Assembly: GCA_963820185.1 (NCBI GenBank)
Contig: CAWFYV010000006.1
Location: 165,667 to 229,666 of the forward strand
Direction of reading: 5' to 3'
DNA: 64,000 bases
DNA from: Aquilonibacter sp963820185
Lineage (GTDB): Bacteria > Vulcanimicrobiota > Vulcanimicrobiia > Vulcanimicrobiales > Vulcanimicrobiaceae
This document shows positions 50,186-58,076 of the stretch, one piece after another. The position numbers were made by a program, and so were the translations under genes. Position 1 is the stretch's first letter. Every line of letters starts with the position of its first letter. The notes under the pieces are model-generated. The model was not told where the DNA came from, made no database searches, and worked only from the letters and a program-made list of their open reading frames with translations.

Positions 50186-50692
50186 ATGGATGCAGCTCTG
50201 CTTTTCGTTCGGCTGGTCGTCGGTTTGAGTTTAGCGGCCCATGGCGCTCAGAAGCTCTTCGGCTGGTTCGGCGGCTACGGCCTCGCCGCTACCGGCGGCT
50301 TCTTTGAAAACCTCGGCTTTCGTCCTGGCCGCGTCTTCGCGTTCTTCGCTGCCGCGGGCGAGGTCGGCGGCGGCCTGCTTATGGTACTTGGTTTGGGCGG
50401 CGCGCTCGGGCCGGCCGCGATCGTCCTGGTGATGCTCGTCGCGATTTTTACCGTGCATATCAGCAAGGGCTTCTTCATCACAAACGGCGGCTGGGAACTC
50501 AACTCCGCGTACATCGCGGGAGCCGTTGCGATTGCATACGTTGGGAACGGCGTGTATTCGATCGACAACGCGCTCGGTTTGCAGTTCCTGAGCTCGCCGC
50601 AATGGGCATCGATTTTCATGGCTGCCGCGGTGGTGCTTACCGCGCTCAATCTGCTCGTACGGCGGCCCGCTCCACAACAATCATCGAACTAA
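50186..50692 (+). CDS. DoxX-family membrane protein, HxlR-linked
   Basis: 168 residues, four hydrophobic helices. R-L-V-V-G-L-S-L-A-A-H-G-A-Q-K-L-F-G-W-F-G-G-Y-G near the start is the DoxX signature. CTGGAGG lies seven bases before the ATG. Adjacent HxlR/DoxX pairs are common in bacteria and linked to quinone or thiol stress. The end overlaps a convergent gene by 12 bases. Confidence 0.85.
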   Translation: MDAALLFVRLVVGLSLAAHGAQKLFGWFGGYGLAATGGFFENLGFRPGRVFAFFAAAGEVGGGLLMVLGLGGALGPAAIVLVMLVAIFTVHISKGFFITNGGWELNSAYIAGAVAIAYVGNGVYSIDNALGLQFLSSPQWASIFMAAAVVLTALNLLVRRPAPQQSSN

Positions 50693-51295
50693 AACTGCGT
50701 CACCGACCTCTTCGCCGAAGTCGATAAAGTCCGGGATAAGCGTCTTGGGGTCGTACCAGACCGTCTCGTGGACGCCATTGATGTCCATCGTGATCGACGC
50801 ATCTGTGGCTGCGGCTTGCGCGGGATGCGCGTTTGGCGGCACGTCGAGCACGTAGCCCTTTTCCGCTTGCACCGCCGTCGAGAGCACATACGTGCAGTCA
50901 CTCGCGCCGGTCGAAAGAATGACCGACGGCAGCATCACCACCGACGTAAGAATGTTGTCAAAGACGAGCAGGCAATCCGGGGCATCGAGGTCCAGTTGAA
51001 GCGTCTTCCCGTTGATACTATAGGTTGCTTCAGACTGCGCGAACGCTATCGTCAAGGCACCGCGGCCGTTTTGCTGTGCGGCAAACGTCAATTCATGTAG
51101 CCCGCTATCGAAGCGTTGCTCCGTCGTCGCAGTCGCCGGCACGCCGAAAGCTTCATGCGTTCTCACGCCGTCGGCTGACGGCGTAATCACAACCGTTGTG
51201 CTGTACTGCGCGCCGGCCGGCGTTTCGATTTCATACGTGTATGTACCGCCGGCGGGAAAGACCGTCGCCGCCACGAGTAGGAACGCTGCGATCAT
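50681..51295 (-). CDS. Secreted protein, unassigned
   Basis: 204 residues from ATG 51295, which overlaps the upstream stop as ATGA; the earlier residues of the open frame are not used. A short signal peptide (about 1-15) is followed by a beta-rich body with Y-T-Y-E-I-E, T-E-Q-R-F-D-S-G-L-H-E-L, and a Cys pair near 110 and 133, perhaps disulphide bonded. Translational coupling to the domain protein before it suggests joint function in the envelope. No family recognised. Confidence 0.55.
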   Translation of the reverse strand: MIAAFLLVAATVFPAGGTYTYEIETPAGAQYSTTVVITPSADGVRTHEAFGVPATATTEQRFDSGLHELTFAAQQNGRGALTIAFAQSEATYSINGKTLQLDLDAPDCLLVFDNILTSVVMLPSVILSTGASDCTYVLSTAVQAEKGYVLDVPPNAHPAQAAATDASITMDINGVHETVWYDPKTLIPDFIDFGEEVGDAVLVR

Positions 51296-51771
51296 GCTGG
51301 TGTCGGCTCCGTGATCGGAAGCGGCGTTCGTCGCGGAAGCGGTGACCCGGTCCACACTGGGCGTGGCGTCGATACGGGCATCGGTGTGAAGAGTATCTGC
51401 GGCGACGCCGAGGGAAGCGCGGCGTCAAACGGTGTCGGCGAACTGAGCGGAATGTAGCGCGTGCGTATCTCGAGATGCTGCGGCTCGTAGGTAACCGCGG
51501 CGCCGAGGGCACGCACGATGCTCGCAAGTGGTACGTACGCCGCGTCGAGCGCGCTCGGTTGACGCTGCTGCAGACGGATCCGCACCCGGCGATCGCCGCG
51601 CGCGATCACAAGCGAATCGCCTTCGTACCATACGCGGTAGGCGACCCGTGTGACGAACGGCCGGAGCGGCGCATATACGTGCCCGCCAAGTAGGTACGCG
51701 GCATGGTACGCTAGCACCGGACGGCCATCGATCGTAACGGTGACGGCGGCCGTCGGTGGGAATAACATCAC
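51292..51771 (-). CDS. Copper amine oxidase N-terminal-like (stalk) domain protein
   Basis: 159 residues from GTG 51771 or ATG 51768. Two beta segments, V-T-V-T-I-D-G-R-P-V and Y-A-P-L-R-P-F near the start, then Y-V-P-L-A-S-I-V-R-A-L-G and V-T-Y-E-P, match the Cu_amine_oxidN1 family (PF07833), a small domain often used in cell-wall-binding proteins of Gram-positives. The tail is Pro/Thr-rich. There is no obvious signal peptide, which is odd for this family. The start lies eight bases after a -10-like TATATC, suggesting leaderless translation. Confidence 0.65.
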   Translation of the reverse strand: MMLFPPTAAVTVTIDGRPVLAYHAAYLLGGHVYAPLRPFVTRVAYRVWYEGDSLVIARGDRRVRIRLQQRQPSALDAAYVPLASIVRALGAAVTYEPQHLEIRTRYIPLSSPTPFDAALPSASPQILFTPMPVSTPRPVWTGSPLPRRTPLPITEPTPA

Positions 51772-51779
51772 TTCACCGC

Positions 51780-51787
51780 GATATACC
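51780..51787. promoter_or_regulatory. Possible bidirectional leaderless -10 element
   Basis: GATATACC on plus reads GGTATATC on minus. On plus, TATACC is 7 bases before the ATG of yihY at 51795; on minus, TATATC is 8 bases before the GTG at 51771. Both spacings fit transcription starting at the start codon. Confidence 0.4.
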
Positions 51788-51794
51788 GCATCCG

Positions 51795-52619
51795 ATGGGA
51801 CGACTCATCTCCTGCTTGCGTGAGGCAAGCCTCTGCTTCTCCAAAGACGGCTGCGCCTTCTTGGCGCAAGCGGTCGCATTTAACGCAATTTTCGCCCTCT
51901 TTCCGCTGGTCGTCCTCATCTTGGGCGCTGCGTCCGCCATCTTTCCATTCGCGCAGGAGCGGGTGCTGAATTTCCTGGGAACGTTCAGCCCAACGCTGCA
52001 CGAGTTCGTCGCAGCGAACCTGCAGACGTACATCTATGGGCGCGGGATCAGCAGCATCATTGCCCTCGTCTTCCTTCTATGGTCGGGCAAGAATCTCTTG
52101 ATGGGACTTGCGTTTGCGCTCGACCGCGCACTCGGTGTTCCGCAGATCCGGCCGTTCGTGCACAACCTTGCGCTTTCGATCGTCATGCTGGCGGTGATGG
52201 CGTCGATCCTCATTGTGGCGATGGCGCTGCCGATCGTCATCGCGTTCGTGCTGCTTGTCGCGCAAGTCCCCGATCGTCAGGGTCTCACGCACTTCGGCGC
52301 GTACGCGATCTCCCTGCTGCTCGTCTTCGTGGTCACGATGGTGCTCTATCGATTCTTACCAAATCGCCGCATTTCGTGGAGCTTCTCATTGCCGGGCGCG
52401 GTGCTGGTCGCTATTCTCTGGCCGGTCGTGCAATTCGCGTTTACACAATACACCTTACACATCAACTTCACCCAGATCTATGGCGCGCTTTCGGTACCTC
52501 TTGCGCTCTTGCTCTGGTTCTATGTCATAGGCTCGCTCTTTTTTTACGGCGCCGAGTTCTCCGCGGCGTGGCACCGCGACGAGCTAGAACGAGGCCTCGA
52601 GCGCGTCGACGCAGCGTGA
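51795..52619 (+). CDS. YihY/BrkB-family membrane protein
   Basis: 274 residues from ATG 51795. About six membrane helices, with the family motif A-F-N-A-I-F-A-L-F-P near 30 and the C-terminal L-L-W-F-Y-V-I-G-S-L-F-F-Y-G-A-E-F-S-A-A-W. YihY proteins were once called ribonuclease BN but have no nuclease motif; they may be transporters or virulence-associated. Its TGA overlaps the GTG of the next gene (GTGA), so the two are translationally coupled. Confidence 0.85.
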   Translation: MGRLISCLREASLCFSKDGCAFLAQAVAFNAIFALFPLVVLILGAASAIFPFAQERVLNFLGTFSPTLHEFVAANLQTYIYGRGISSIIALVFLLWSGKNLLMGLAFALDRALGVPQIRPFVHNLALSIVMLAVMASILIVAMALPIVIAFVLLVAQVPDRQGLTHFGAYAISLLLVFVVTMVLYRFLPNRRISWSFSLPGAVLVAILWPVVQFAFTQYTLHINFTQIYGALSVPLALLLWFYVIGSLFFYGAEFSAAWHRDELERGLERVDAA

Positions 52620-53308
52620 CGCTCGTCTTCGTACACGGTGCCGGATGTACCGGCGCAATCTTTGCAGCGCAGACCAGCGTCTTTTCCAACGCGACGGCGT
52701 TGACGTTACCGGGCCATACCATTCCCGGCGAGCCCGCGAGCATCGAAGCCTTGGCCGATGCGGTCGCGGACGATCTACGTGCGCTCGATCTCGATCGCGT
52801 GGTGCTGTGCGGCCATTCGATGGGGGGAGCGGTCGCGCTGGAACTCGCCCTGCGTAAGGAGCCGCGCATGTGCGCGGTCGTGATGCTCGACTCCGGCGCA
52901 CGGCTGCGCGTCGCGCCGGCGATTCTCGAACAGCTTGAAACCGATTTCGAAGGCGCGTCGCGCGAAATCCCCCAGCACTTTTATGCCGAGCCGACGCTCG
53001 AGCGCGTCCACGCCGCGACGGCAATGATGCGCGCGGTCGGCCCGGCCCAGACATTGCGCGACTTTCGCGCGTGCGACGCCTTCAATCGCATCGACCGCCT
53101 TGAAGAGGTGGGCCTCCCTCTCCTCGCGCTCACCGGGGAGCTCGACGTGCTCACGCCGCCGAAATTCGCTATCGCGCTGGCCGACCGGGTACCGGGCGCC
53201 TCGGCGCGAATAGTGAGCGGAGCCGGGCATCTCGCGATGGCGGAACGCCCTGGTGATGTGAACGATGCGCTGCACGCGTTCGTTAACCACGTAGCATCGA
53301 CGATCTAG
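52616..53308 (+). CDS. Alpha/beta hydrolase
   Basis: 230 residues from GTG 52616, overlapping the yihY stop; the long frame upstream is not coding. Oxyanion segment V-F-V-H-G-A-G near 8, nucleophile G-H-S-M-G-G near 68, acid in T-G-E-L-D near 183 and His in G-A-G-H-L near 210. It is of the small esterase or MenH/BioH-like size; the substrate is not readable. In an operon after yihY, eight bases before the next gene. Confidence 0.88.
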   Translation: MTLVFVHGAGCTGAIFAAQTSVFSNATALTLPGHTIPGEPASIEALADAVADDLRALDLDRVVLCGHSMGGAVALELALRKEPRMCAVVMLDSGARLRVAPAILEQLETDFEGASREIPQHFYAEPTLERVHAATAMMRAVGPAQTLRDFRACDAFNRIDRLEEVGLPLLALTGELDVLTPPKFAIALADRVPGASARIVSGAGHLAMAERPGDVNDALHAFVNHVASTI

Positions 53309-53316
53309 CAAAGGAA

Positions 53317-54342
53317 GTGCCGTTGCGCCGTCACCTCGCTGTTATTGCGCTGTTTGCAAGCGCGCTGCTCGTTGCGGCGACGCCGAGACCGCTGTCTACG
53401 CCGGTCCCGGTGCCCACGGCCGCCCCAACGCTGCCGGGAACGATCGTGCCGGTGGTCCTCGTCTACCCGTTCGATGCGCCCTCCGATCTCGATCCACGCT
53501 ACGGTACCGCGATCGCGCAGATCTATTCGCAGGTGATCACGCAGACCGGAGGCATCAAAGTTCTCCCGATTCCAAAGGACATCGCGCGCGTAGATTACCA
53601 AAAGTACGCGCGCGTGCAACACGCCGACTACTACATCAGCGGCTACATTCAGCCGATCGGGCAAACCGCGGCAATCGTCTCGCAGGTCGTCGACGTCACC
53701 AGCGGCATCGTCCGCTATTCGACGACGACCGACATCAGCGACGTCAATGACGTAGCATCGCAGGCGCTCACCGCGCGACAGGTCGTGCTGGCATATTCGG
53801 GTGTAGGGCGCACCGACATCAATCCGGGTCCGGCCAACACACCGACGCCGTCATCAACCTCGGGCGCATCGACATCGCTCACCAACGTGCTGGGCGATCT
53901 GTTTTCGCACAAACCCAAAACCAAAGCGACATCTACGCCCGTCCCAGCGGCAACGCCCTCAAAACCTTCACGCGGCGTGCTCATCTTTCACGTCAGCGGG
54001 AGCGCGCAGCCCGGCGTCCTAACCACCGCCACCGGCGACCTCTATCGCGCGATGAACGTCTACTATACGACGGCGATGTCGTCTGTGACGACGGGCGATG
54101 TGGCCAAGTCGGCGGACGCGATCTGCGGCAAGGCGCGAGACAACACGATCGCCTCGGGCACGCTCAACGTGCAGCACGTCGGCGGCTTTCACGCGCACGA
54201 CACCTACACGTTCACGTTGAAGATCTATGCCTGCTTCGGCGCGGTGCTCTACACCAATACGCAGACCGACGACAACTACGCGAAAGCCGTTCTCAACGCG
54301 GTCGATCAATACCACACCGACCATCCGGAGAACAACGGCTAG
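53317..54342 (+). CDS. Exported protein, unassigned
   Basis: 341 residues. The signal peptide (about 1-21, ending V-A-A-T) is followed by Pro/Thr repeats. An alpha/beta region (about 45-150) holds V-V-L-V-Y-P-F-D-A-P, I-K-V-L-P-I-P and A-D-Y-Y-I-S-G-Y-I, faintly like the TolB-N/FlgO fold of periplasmic proteins. A Ser/Thr/Pro linker at 155-215 precedes a second domain with a Cys pair. It ends in a four-base convergent overlap with rimM. Function unknown. Confidence 0.6.
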   Translation: MPLRRHLAVIALFASALLVAATPRPLSTPVPVPTAAPTLPGTIVPVVLVYPFDAPSDLDPRYGTAIAQIYSQVITQTGGIKVLPIPKDIARVDYQKYARVQHADYYISGYIQPIGQTAAIVSQVVDVTSGIVRYSTTTDISDVNDVASQALTARQVVLAYSGVGRTDINPGPANTPTPSSTSGASTSLTNVLGDLFSHKPKTKATSTPVPAATPSKPSRGVLIFHVSGSAQPGVLTTATGDLYRAMNVYYTTAMSSVTTGDVAKSADAICGKARDNTIASGTLNVQHVGGFHAHDTYTFTLKIYACFGAVLYTNTQTDDNYAKAVLNAVDQYHTDHPENNG

Positions 54343-54867
54343 GCCAGCGGTTCTCCGTCTAGCAGACCTTGCGGGAGATCGTGCACGACGATCTCCTTTT
54401 TCTTTATGTCGATGCTTCGGATGAAGGCGCCGACCATCGGTAAGAGACGACCGTCCACCACGAGCATATCGCTCGCCGGATAGTGCTCCACGCGCTCGGC
54501 GGTGCCATACGACCTGCCGTCCGCATCCGCGCACGACGCAACCCACCAGATCGACGTCGAGATATTCGCCGGGCTCGACGTCGAGCGCCTCACGCGGCGC
54601 GAAGAACGTTGCGCCCACGAACCGCTCCGCGGCGGTCGCATCGTGCGCCTCCTCGAGCGCGATCAACAGCCGCCCCTTGTGCTCGCGCACACTCTCGACT
54701 GTCACGCGTTCACTTCCAGCGCCGACCACACATTGCAACTGCGCGCCGGGCACAAAGAGCGCGCGACCCGCCGAAGTCGGGTCGCACTTAAGTTCACCAC
54801 GTATACCGAAGAGGCCGGCGATGCGGCCGATCGGCAACTCACTCTTCGGCGTCGCCCGTACCTTCAT
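54339..54867 (-). CDS. rimM: 16S rRNA processing protein RimM (frameshifted)
   Basis: The N-terminal domain reads from ATG 54867 (L-P-I-G-R-I-A-G-L-F-G-I-R-G-E-L-K near the start) to C-V-V-R at about 54530. The PRC-barrel half continues in another frame (A-D-G-R-S-Y-G-T, then V-D-G-R-L-L-P-M-V and D-L-P-Q-G-L-L-D-G) to the stop at 54339. Deleting one G near 54527-54531 joins them into a protein of about 176 residues, the usual RimM length. RimM aids 30S subunit maturation near S19. Being housekeeping, it probably works in reality, making an assembly indel likely. Confidence 0.85.
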
Positions 54868-55357
54868 CAGCCGCCGCTGCTTCTTCGGCATCGAGAATGT
54901 CTACCGAGACGCGTCCCTCGGCGGTGGCGCGTACGATCGTGCGCAGTGCTTGTGCAACGCGCCCGTTACGCCCGATCACCTTCCCCAAATCCTCGGGATC
55001 GACGACGAGCTCGATCACCGGCTTACCCTCTTCATCCGTGAACAGTTCAACCGATGCTACCTCGGGCTTGGCGACAAGCTTCTTTGCAAGTAGATCGAGG
55101 AGTGACGTTGCACGGCGCAACGACGCCCACGGATCGGCAGGCGGCCGATTCTCGCGACGCTCGCGCCGTTGCGGAGGACCACCGCTACCGCGCGATCGCG
55201 GCGTTCGCTCGGTGCGTGGGGGACGCGCGTCCTCGGGCTCAACGTCATCGATGACCGTCTCATTCGAAGCGATCTTGCGCGCAGGAAGCGTAGAGCGGCG
55301 CTCAGCCTCAGCTCCCTCGTCGCCGAAGAGGCCGAACTCGTCATCGAAAGCGGACAT
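54839..55357 (-). CDS. khpA: KH-domain RNA-binding protein (KhpA-like) with a long N-terminal extension
   Basis: 172 residues. The C-terminal 80 or so hold a KH domain: V-A-S-V-E-L-F, V-I-E-L-V-V-D-P-E-D-L-G-K-V-I-G-R-N-G-R-V-A-Q-A-L-R-T, then V-S-V-D-I-L-D. Standalone KhpA is about 75-80 residues; here an N-terminal extension of about 90 residues, rich in Arg, Pro, Glu and Asp, is added. The gene sits between rpsP and rimM, its conserved position in many bacteria. The acidic tail D-E-G-T-G-D-A-E-E overlaps rimM. Confidence 0.88.
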   Translation of the reverse strand: MSAFDDEFGLFGDEGAEAERRSTLPARKIASNETVIDDVEPEDARPPRTERTPRSRGSGGPPQRRERRENRPPADPWASLRRATSLLDLLAKKLVAKPEVASVELFTDEEGKPVIELVVDPEDLGKVIGRNGRVAQALRTIVRATAEGRVSVDILDAEEAAAADEGTGDAEE

Positions 55358-55647
55358 TATTCTTTGCCTTTACGCGGAGCGCGCTTGGTGGTCGGAATCG
55401 GACCGCGCTCCATGATGCCCTTTTCTGCAAAGAGGCGGCGAACGGTCTCGGTGGGCTGCGCGCCCTTGGCGAGCCATTCCTTCGCCTTATCAGCGTTCAC
55501 TTCGAGCGTCTTCGGCTCGGTGCGCGGGTTGTAGTGCCCGAGGATTTCGATAAAGCGGCCGTCGCGCGGCGCGCGTGAATCCGCTACCACAAAACGGTAG
55601 GTCGGCTGTTTCTTTGCGCCCATGCGGCGCAGTCTGATCTTCACCAT
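55357..55647 (-). CDS. rpsP: 30S ribosomal protein S16
   Basis: 96 residues. V-K-I-R-L-R-R-M-G-A-K-K-Q-P-T-Y-R at the start and D-G-R-F-I-E-I-L-G-H-Y-N-P are the S16 family signature. Slightly longer than usual owing to a basic tail (T-T-K-R-A-P-R-K-G-K-E). It shares one base with the next gene's start, and ffh is 33 bases upstream. Confidence 0.97.
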   Translation of the reverse strand: MVKIRLRRMGAKKQPTYRFVVADSRAPRDGRFIEILGHYNPRTEPKTLEVNADKAKEWLAKGAQPTETVRRLFAEKGIMERGPIPTTKRAPRKGKE

Positions 55648-55680
55648 GGTGTTGTTGTCGTGTCTTTCTTCCGTAGGTAG

Positions 55681-57009
55681 TTAGCGAAGCAATCCCGCCG
55701 GCAAGCGCGGACGTTTGCCCTTGCCGCCGCCGAGCTGCTTCATCATCTTTTGTGCGCCCTCGAAGTTCTTGATCAGCTTGTTGACGTCGCTGACCTGCGT
55801 GCCTGAACCGAAGGCGATACGTTTGCGGCGCGATCCATTGAGAATCCCCGGATGCCGCCGTTCCGCGCGCGTCATCGACGAAATGATCGCCTCGACGCGC
55901 TTGAATTCATTTTCGGGAATCTCAAAGTCTTTTGGCAGGGCGCGCGAGAGACCGGGAATCATTTTCATGATCTCGCCCATCGAGCCGATCTTCTTCATTT
56001 GGCGCATCTGCTCGAGAAAGTCGTCGAGGCCGAAGTTGCTCTTGCGAATCTTCTCCTCGAGCACCTTTGCCTGCGTCTCCGAATAGACGTTCTGCGTCTT
56101 CTCGATCAGCGTGAGCACGTCGCCCATGCCGAGGATCCGCTGCGCCAAGCGATCGGGATAGAACGGCTCGAGCGCCGAGAGCTTTTCGCCTACGCCGACA
56201 AACTTGATCGGCGCGCCCGTCTCGCTGAAGATCGAAAGCGCCGCACCGCCACGCGTGTCGCCATCCATCTTTGTAAGGATCACGCCCGTGATGCCAAGGC
56301 GATCGTTGAAGCCCTTGGCAACGTTGGTTGCTTCTTGGCCCGTCATCGCATCGGCGACGAAGAGAATCTCTGTCGGCGAGACGGCAGCTTTGATCTCTTC
56401 GAGTTCGCGCATCAGCGCGTCGTCGATCTGCAAGCGGCCGGCAGTATCGACGATCACGGTCGAGAGCCCGAGGCGCCGAGCTTCTTTCACGCCGTCGCGC
56501 GCGATCTTCACCGGATCGCCGGCGCCCGCTTCATAGACCGGCAGGTCGACTTGTTTGCCGAGTGTCTGCAACTGCGTGATCGCCGCTGGGCGATACACGT
56601 CGGCTGCGACGAGTAGCGAACGTCGGCCTTGTTCCTTTAATCGCAGCGCAAGTTTGCCGGCCTGCGTCGTCTTACCCGAGCCCTGCAGACCGACTAGCAT
56701 GATGACCGACGGCGGCGCATCGCTGAAGGTCAAGCGCGCTTCCGCGCCGCCGAGCAGTTCGACCAACTCATCGTGAACGATCTTGACGATCGTTTGCGCG
56801 GGCGTCAGCGATTCCAAGACGTTTTGCCCGATGGCCTGCTCTTTGATCCGCGCCACGAATTGCTTGGCTGCGGCCAAAGAAACGTCGGCCTCGAGCAACG
56901 CGATGCGCACTTCGCGCATCGCCTCGTTGACGTCGCTTTCGCTGAGTTTACCGCGCCCGCTCAGGCGCGAGAAGATCGCCCCGAGCCGGTCGCTGAGTTG
57001 TTCGAGCAT
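55681..57009 (-). CDS. ffh: Signal recognition particle protein Ffh
   Basis: 442 residues. The N-terminal helical domain is followed by the GTPase: G-L-Q-G-S-G-K-T-T near 107 (G1), D-T-A-G-R near 190 (G3), T-K-M-D-G-D near 246 (G4). The methionine-rich M domain runs from about 300 (F-L-E-Q-M-R-Q-M-K-K-I-G-S-M-G-E). It binds signal peptides and the 4.5S RNA to deliver nascent membrane proteins. The acpP gene is 10 bases upstream and rpsP 33 bases downstream on the same strand. Confidence 0.97.
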   Translation of the reverse strand: MLEQLSDRLGAIFSRLSGRGKLSESDVNEAMREVRIALLEADVSLAAAKQFVARIKEQAIGQNVLESLTPAQTIVKIVHDELVELLGGAEARLTFSDAPPSVIMLVGLQGSGKTTQAGKLALRLKEQGRRSLLVAADVYRPAAITQLQTLGKQVDLPVYEAGAGDPVKIARDGVKEARRLGLSTVIVDTAGRLQIDDALMRELEEIKAAVSPTEILFVADAMTGQEATNVAKGFNDRLGITGVILTKMDGDTRGGAALSIFSETGAPIKFVGVGEKLSALEPFYPDRLAQRILGMGDVLTLIEKTQNVYSETQAKVLEEKIRKSNFGLDDFLEQMRQMKKIGSMGEIMKMIPGLSRALPKDFEIPENEFKRVEAIISSMTRAERRHPGILNGSRRKRIAFGSGTQVSDVNKLIKNFEGAQKMMKQLGGGKGKRPRLPAGLLR

Positions 57010-57018
57010 GAAGGGTGT

Positions 57019-57261
57019 TTAGGTTGCTCCTGCAGTGGATTGATCGATGCGTGCGACAGCATCGCCGACGGTCTTGATCTTTTCGGCCTCTTCGTCGGGA
57101 ATGTCGATGTTGAACTCGGTCTCGAACGCCATAACCAACTCGACCTGATCGAGCGAGTCGGCGCCAAGGTCATCGGTGATGGATGCTTCGGGCGTGACTT
57201 CGGACTCGTCGACGCCGAGCTGCTCGACGATGATCTTCTTGACTTTGTCGAACGTGGACAT
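57019..57261 (-). CDS. acpP: Acyl carrier protein
   Basis: 80 residues with G-A-D-S-L-D near 35, whose Ser carries phosphopantetheine; strongly acidic helices flank it. AAGGAG is five bases upstream of the ATG at 57261. Carries acyl chains for FabD, FabG and FabH encoded just upstream. Normal length. Confidence 0.97.
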   Translation of the reverse strand: MSTFDKVKKIIVEQLGVDESEVTPEASITDDLGADSLDQVELVMAFETEFNIDIPDEEAEKIKTVGDAVARIDQSTAGAT

Positions 57262-57317
57262 TACAGCTCCTTATAACTCTTGGTATCTGTGACAGTGTAT
57301 CCCCAAGGCGGGGAAAT

Positions 57318-58076
57318 TTACATGACCATGCCACCGTCGACCACGATGGTCTGACCGGTGACATAAGCGGCGGCATCCGAGCACAGGAAGGCGACGACCC
57401 CGGCAACGTCGCGTGGTGTCCCGACTCGGCCGAGCGCGGACTGATCGATCTGCGCCTTCAGGGCCGCCTTGGCGGCATCGGGGAGCTTCTCGGTCATAGC
57501 CGTCTCGATGAATCCCGGCGCGACGGCGTTGACTCTTATGTTCCTCGAACCCAACTCCTTTGCAACCGACTTTCCCAGTGCAAGGAGACCCGCTTTGGAG
57601 GCCGCGTAGGCGGCTTGCCCGGCATTGCCCGTGAGGCCGACGATGCTCGAAATCAGGACGATCGCCCCTCCGCGCTGCTTCATCATGGGCTTGGCGACGG
57701 CACCGCACAGATAAAACGCCGACTTCAAGTTCACCGTGAGCAGTGCATCGAGAACCTCGGGCTTCAGGCGCAGCAACAGCGCGTCGACCGACTGGCCCGC
57801 ATTTGCGATCGCGCAATCCAGGCGTCCAAAGCGCTCGAGCGTCGCCGCAACCGCGCCCTCGACCGCGCCTTGATCGGCAACGTCGGCGATGAGGACCTCG
57901 GCGGTCGCGCCCGGACGGACCGCTGCACACTCTCCGGCCGTTTCGTCGAGCGCGGCGCGATCGCGACCCACGAGCGCAACATCCGCGCCTTGACGGCACA
58001 ATTCGACGGCGATAGCGCGTCCGATCCCGCGGCTCGCGCCCGTGATCAGCGCGACCTTATTATCGAAGCTAGGCAT
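57318..58076 (-). CDS. fabG: 3-oxoacyl-[acyl-carrier-protein] reductase
   Basis: 252 residues. Cofactor motif T-G-A-S-R-G-I-G near 13, N-A-G near 92, catalytic Ser and Y-A-A-S-K near 145-160 and the C-terminal G-Q-T-I-V-V-D-G-G-M. NADPH-dependent reduction of 3-oxoacyl-ACP. The start overlaps fabD by eight bases. Confidence 0.95.
   Translation of the reverse strand: MPSFDNKVALITGASRGIGRAIAVELCRQGADVALVGRDRAALDETAGECAAVRPGATAEVLIADVADQGAVEGAVAATLERFGRLDCAIANAGQSVDALLLRLKPEVLDALLTVNLKSAFYLCGAVAKPMMKQRGGAIVLISSIVGLTGNAGQAAYAASKAGLLALGKSVAKELGSRNIRVNAVAPGFIETAMTEKLPDAAKAALKAQIDQSALGRVGTPRDVAGVVAFLCSDAAAYVTGQTIVVDGGMVM

Noticed and set aside
52079..52615. N-terminal extension of the alpha/beta hydrolase frame
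   Set aside because: It lies inside yihY in another frame, is Arg-rich and unlike a protein; the hydrolase start is the GTGA overlap at 52616.
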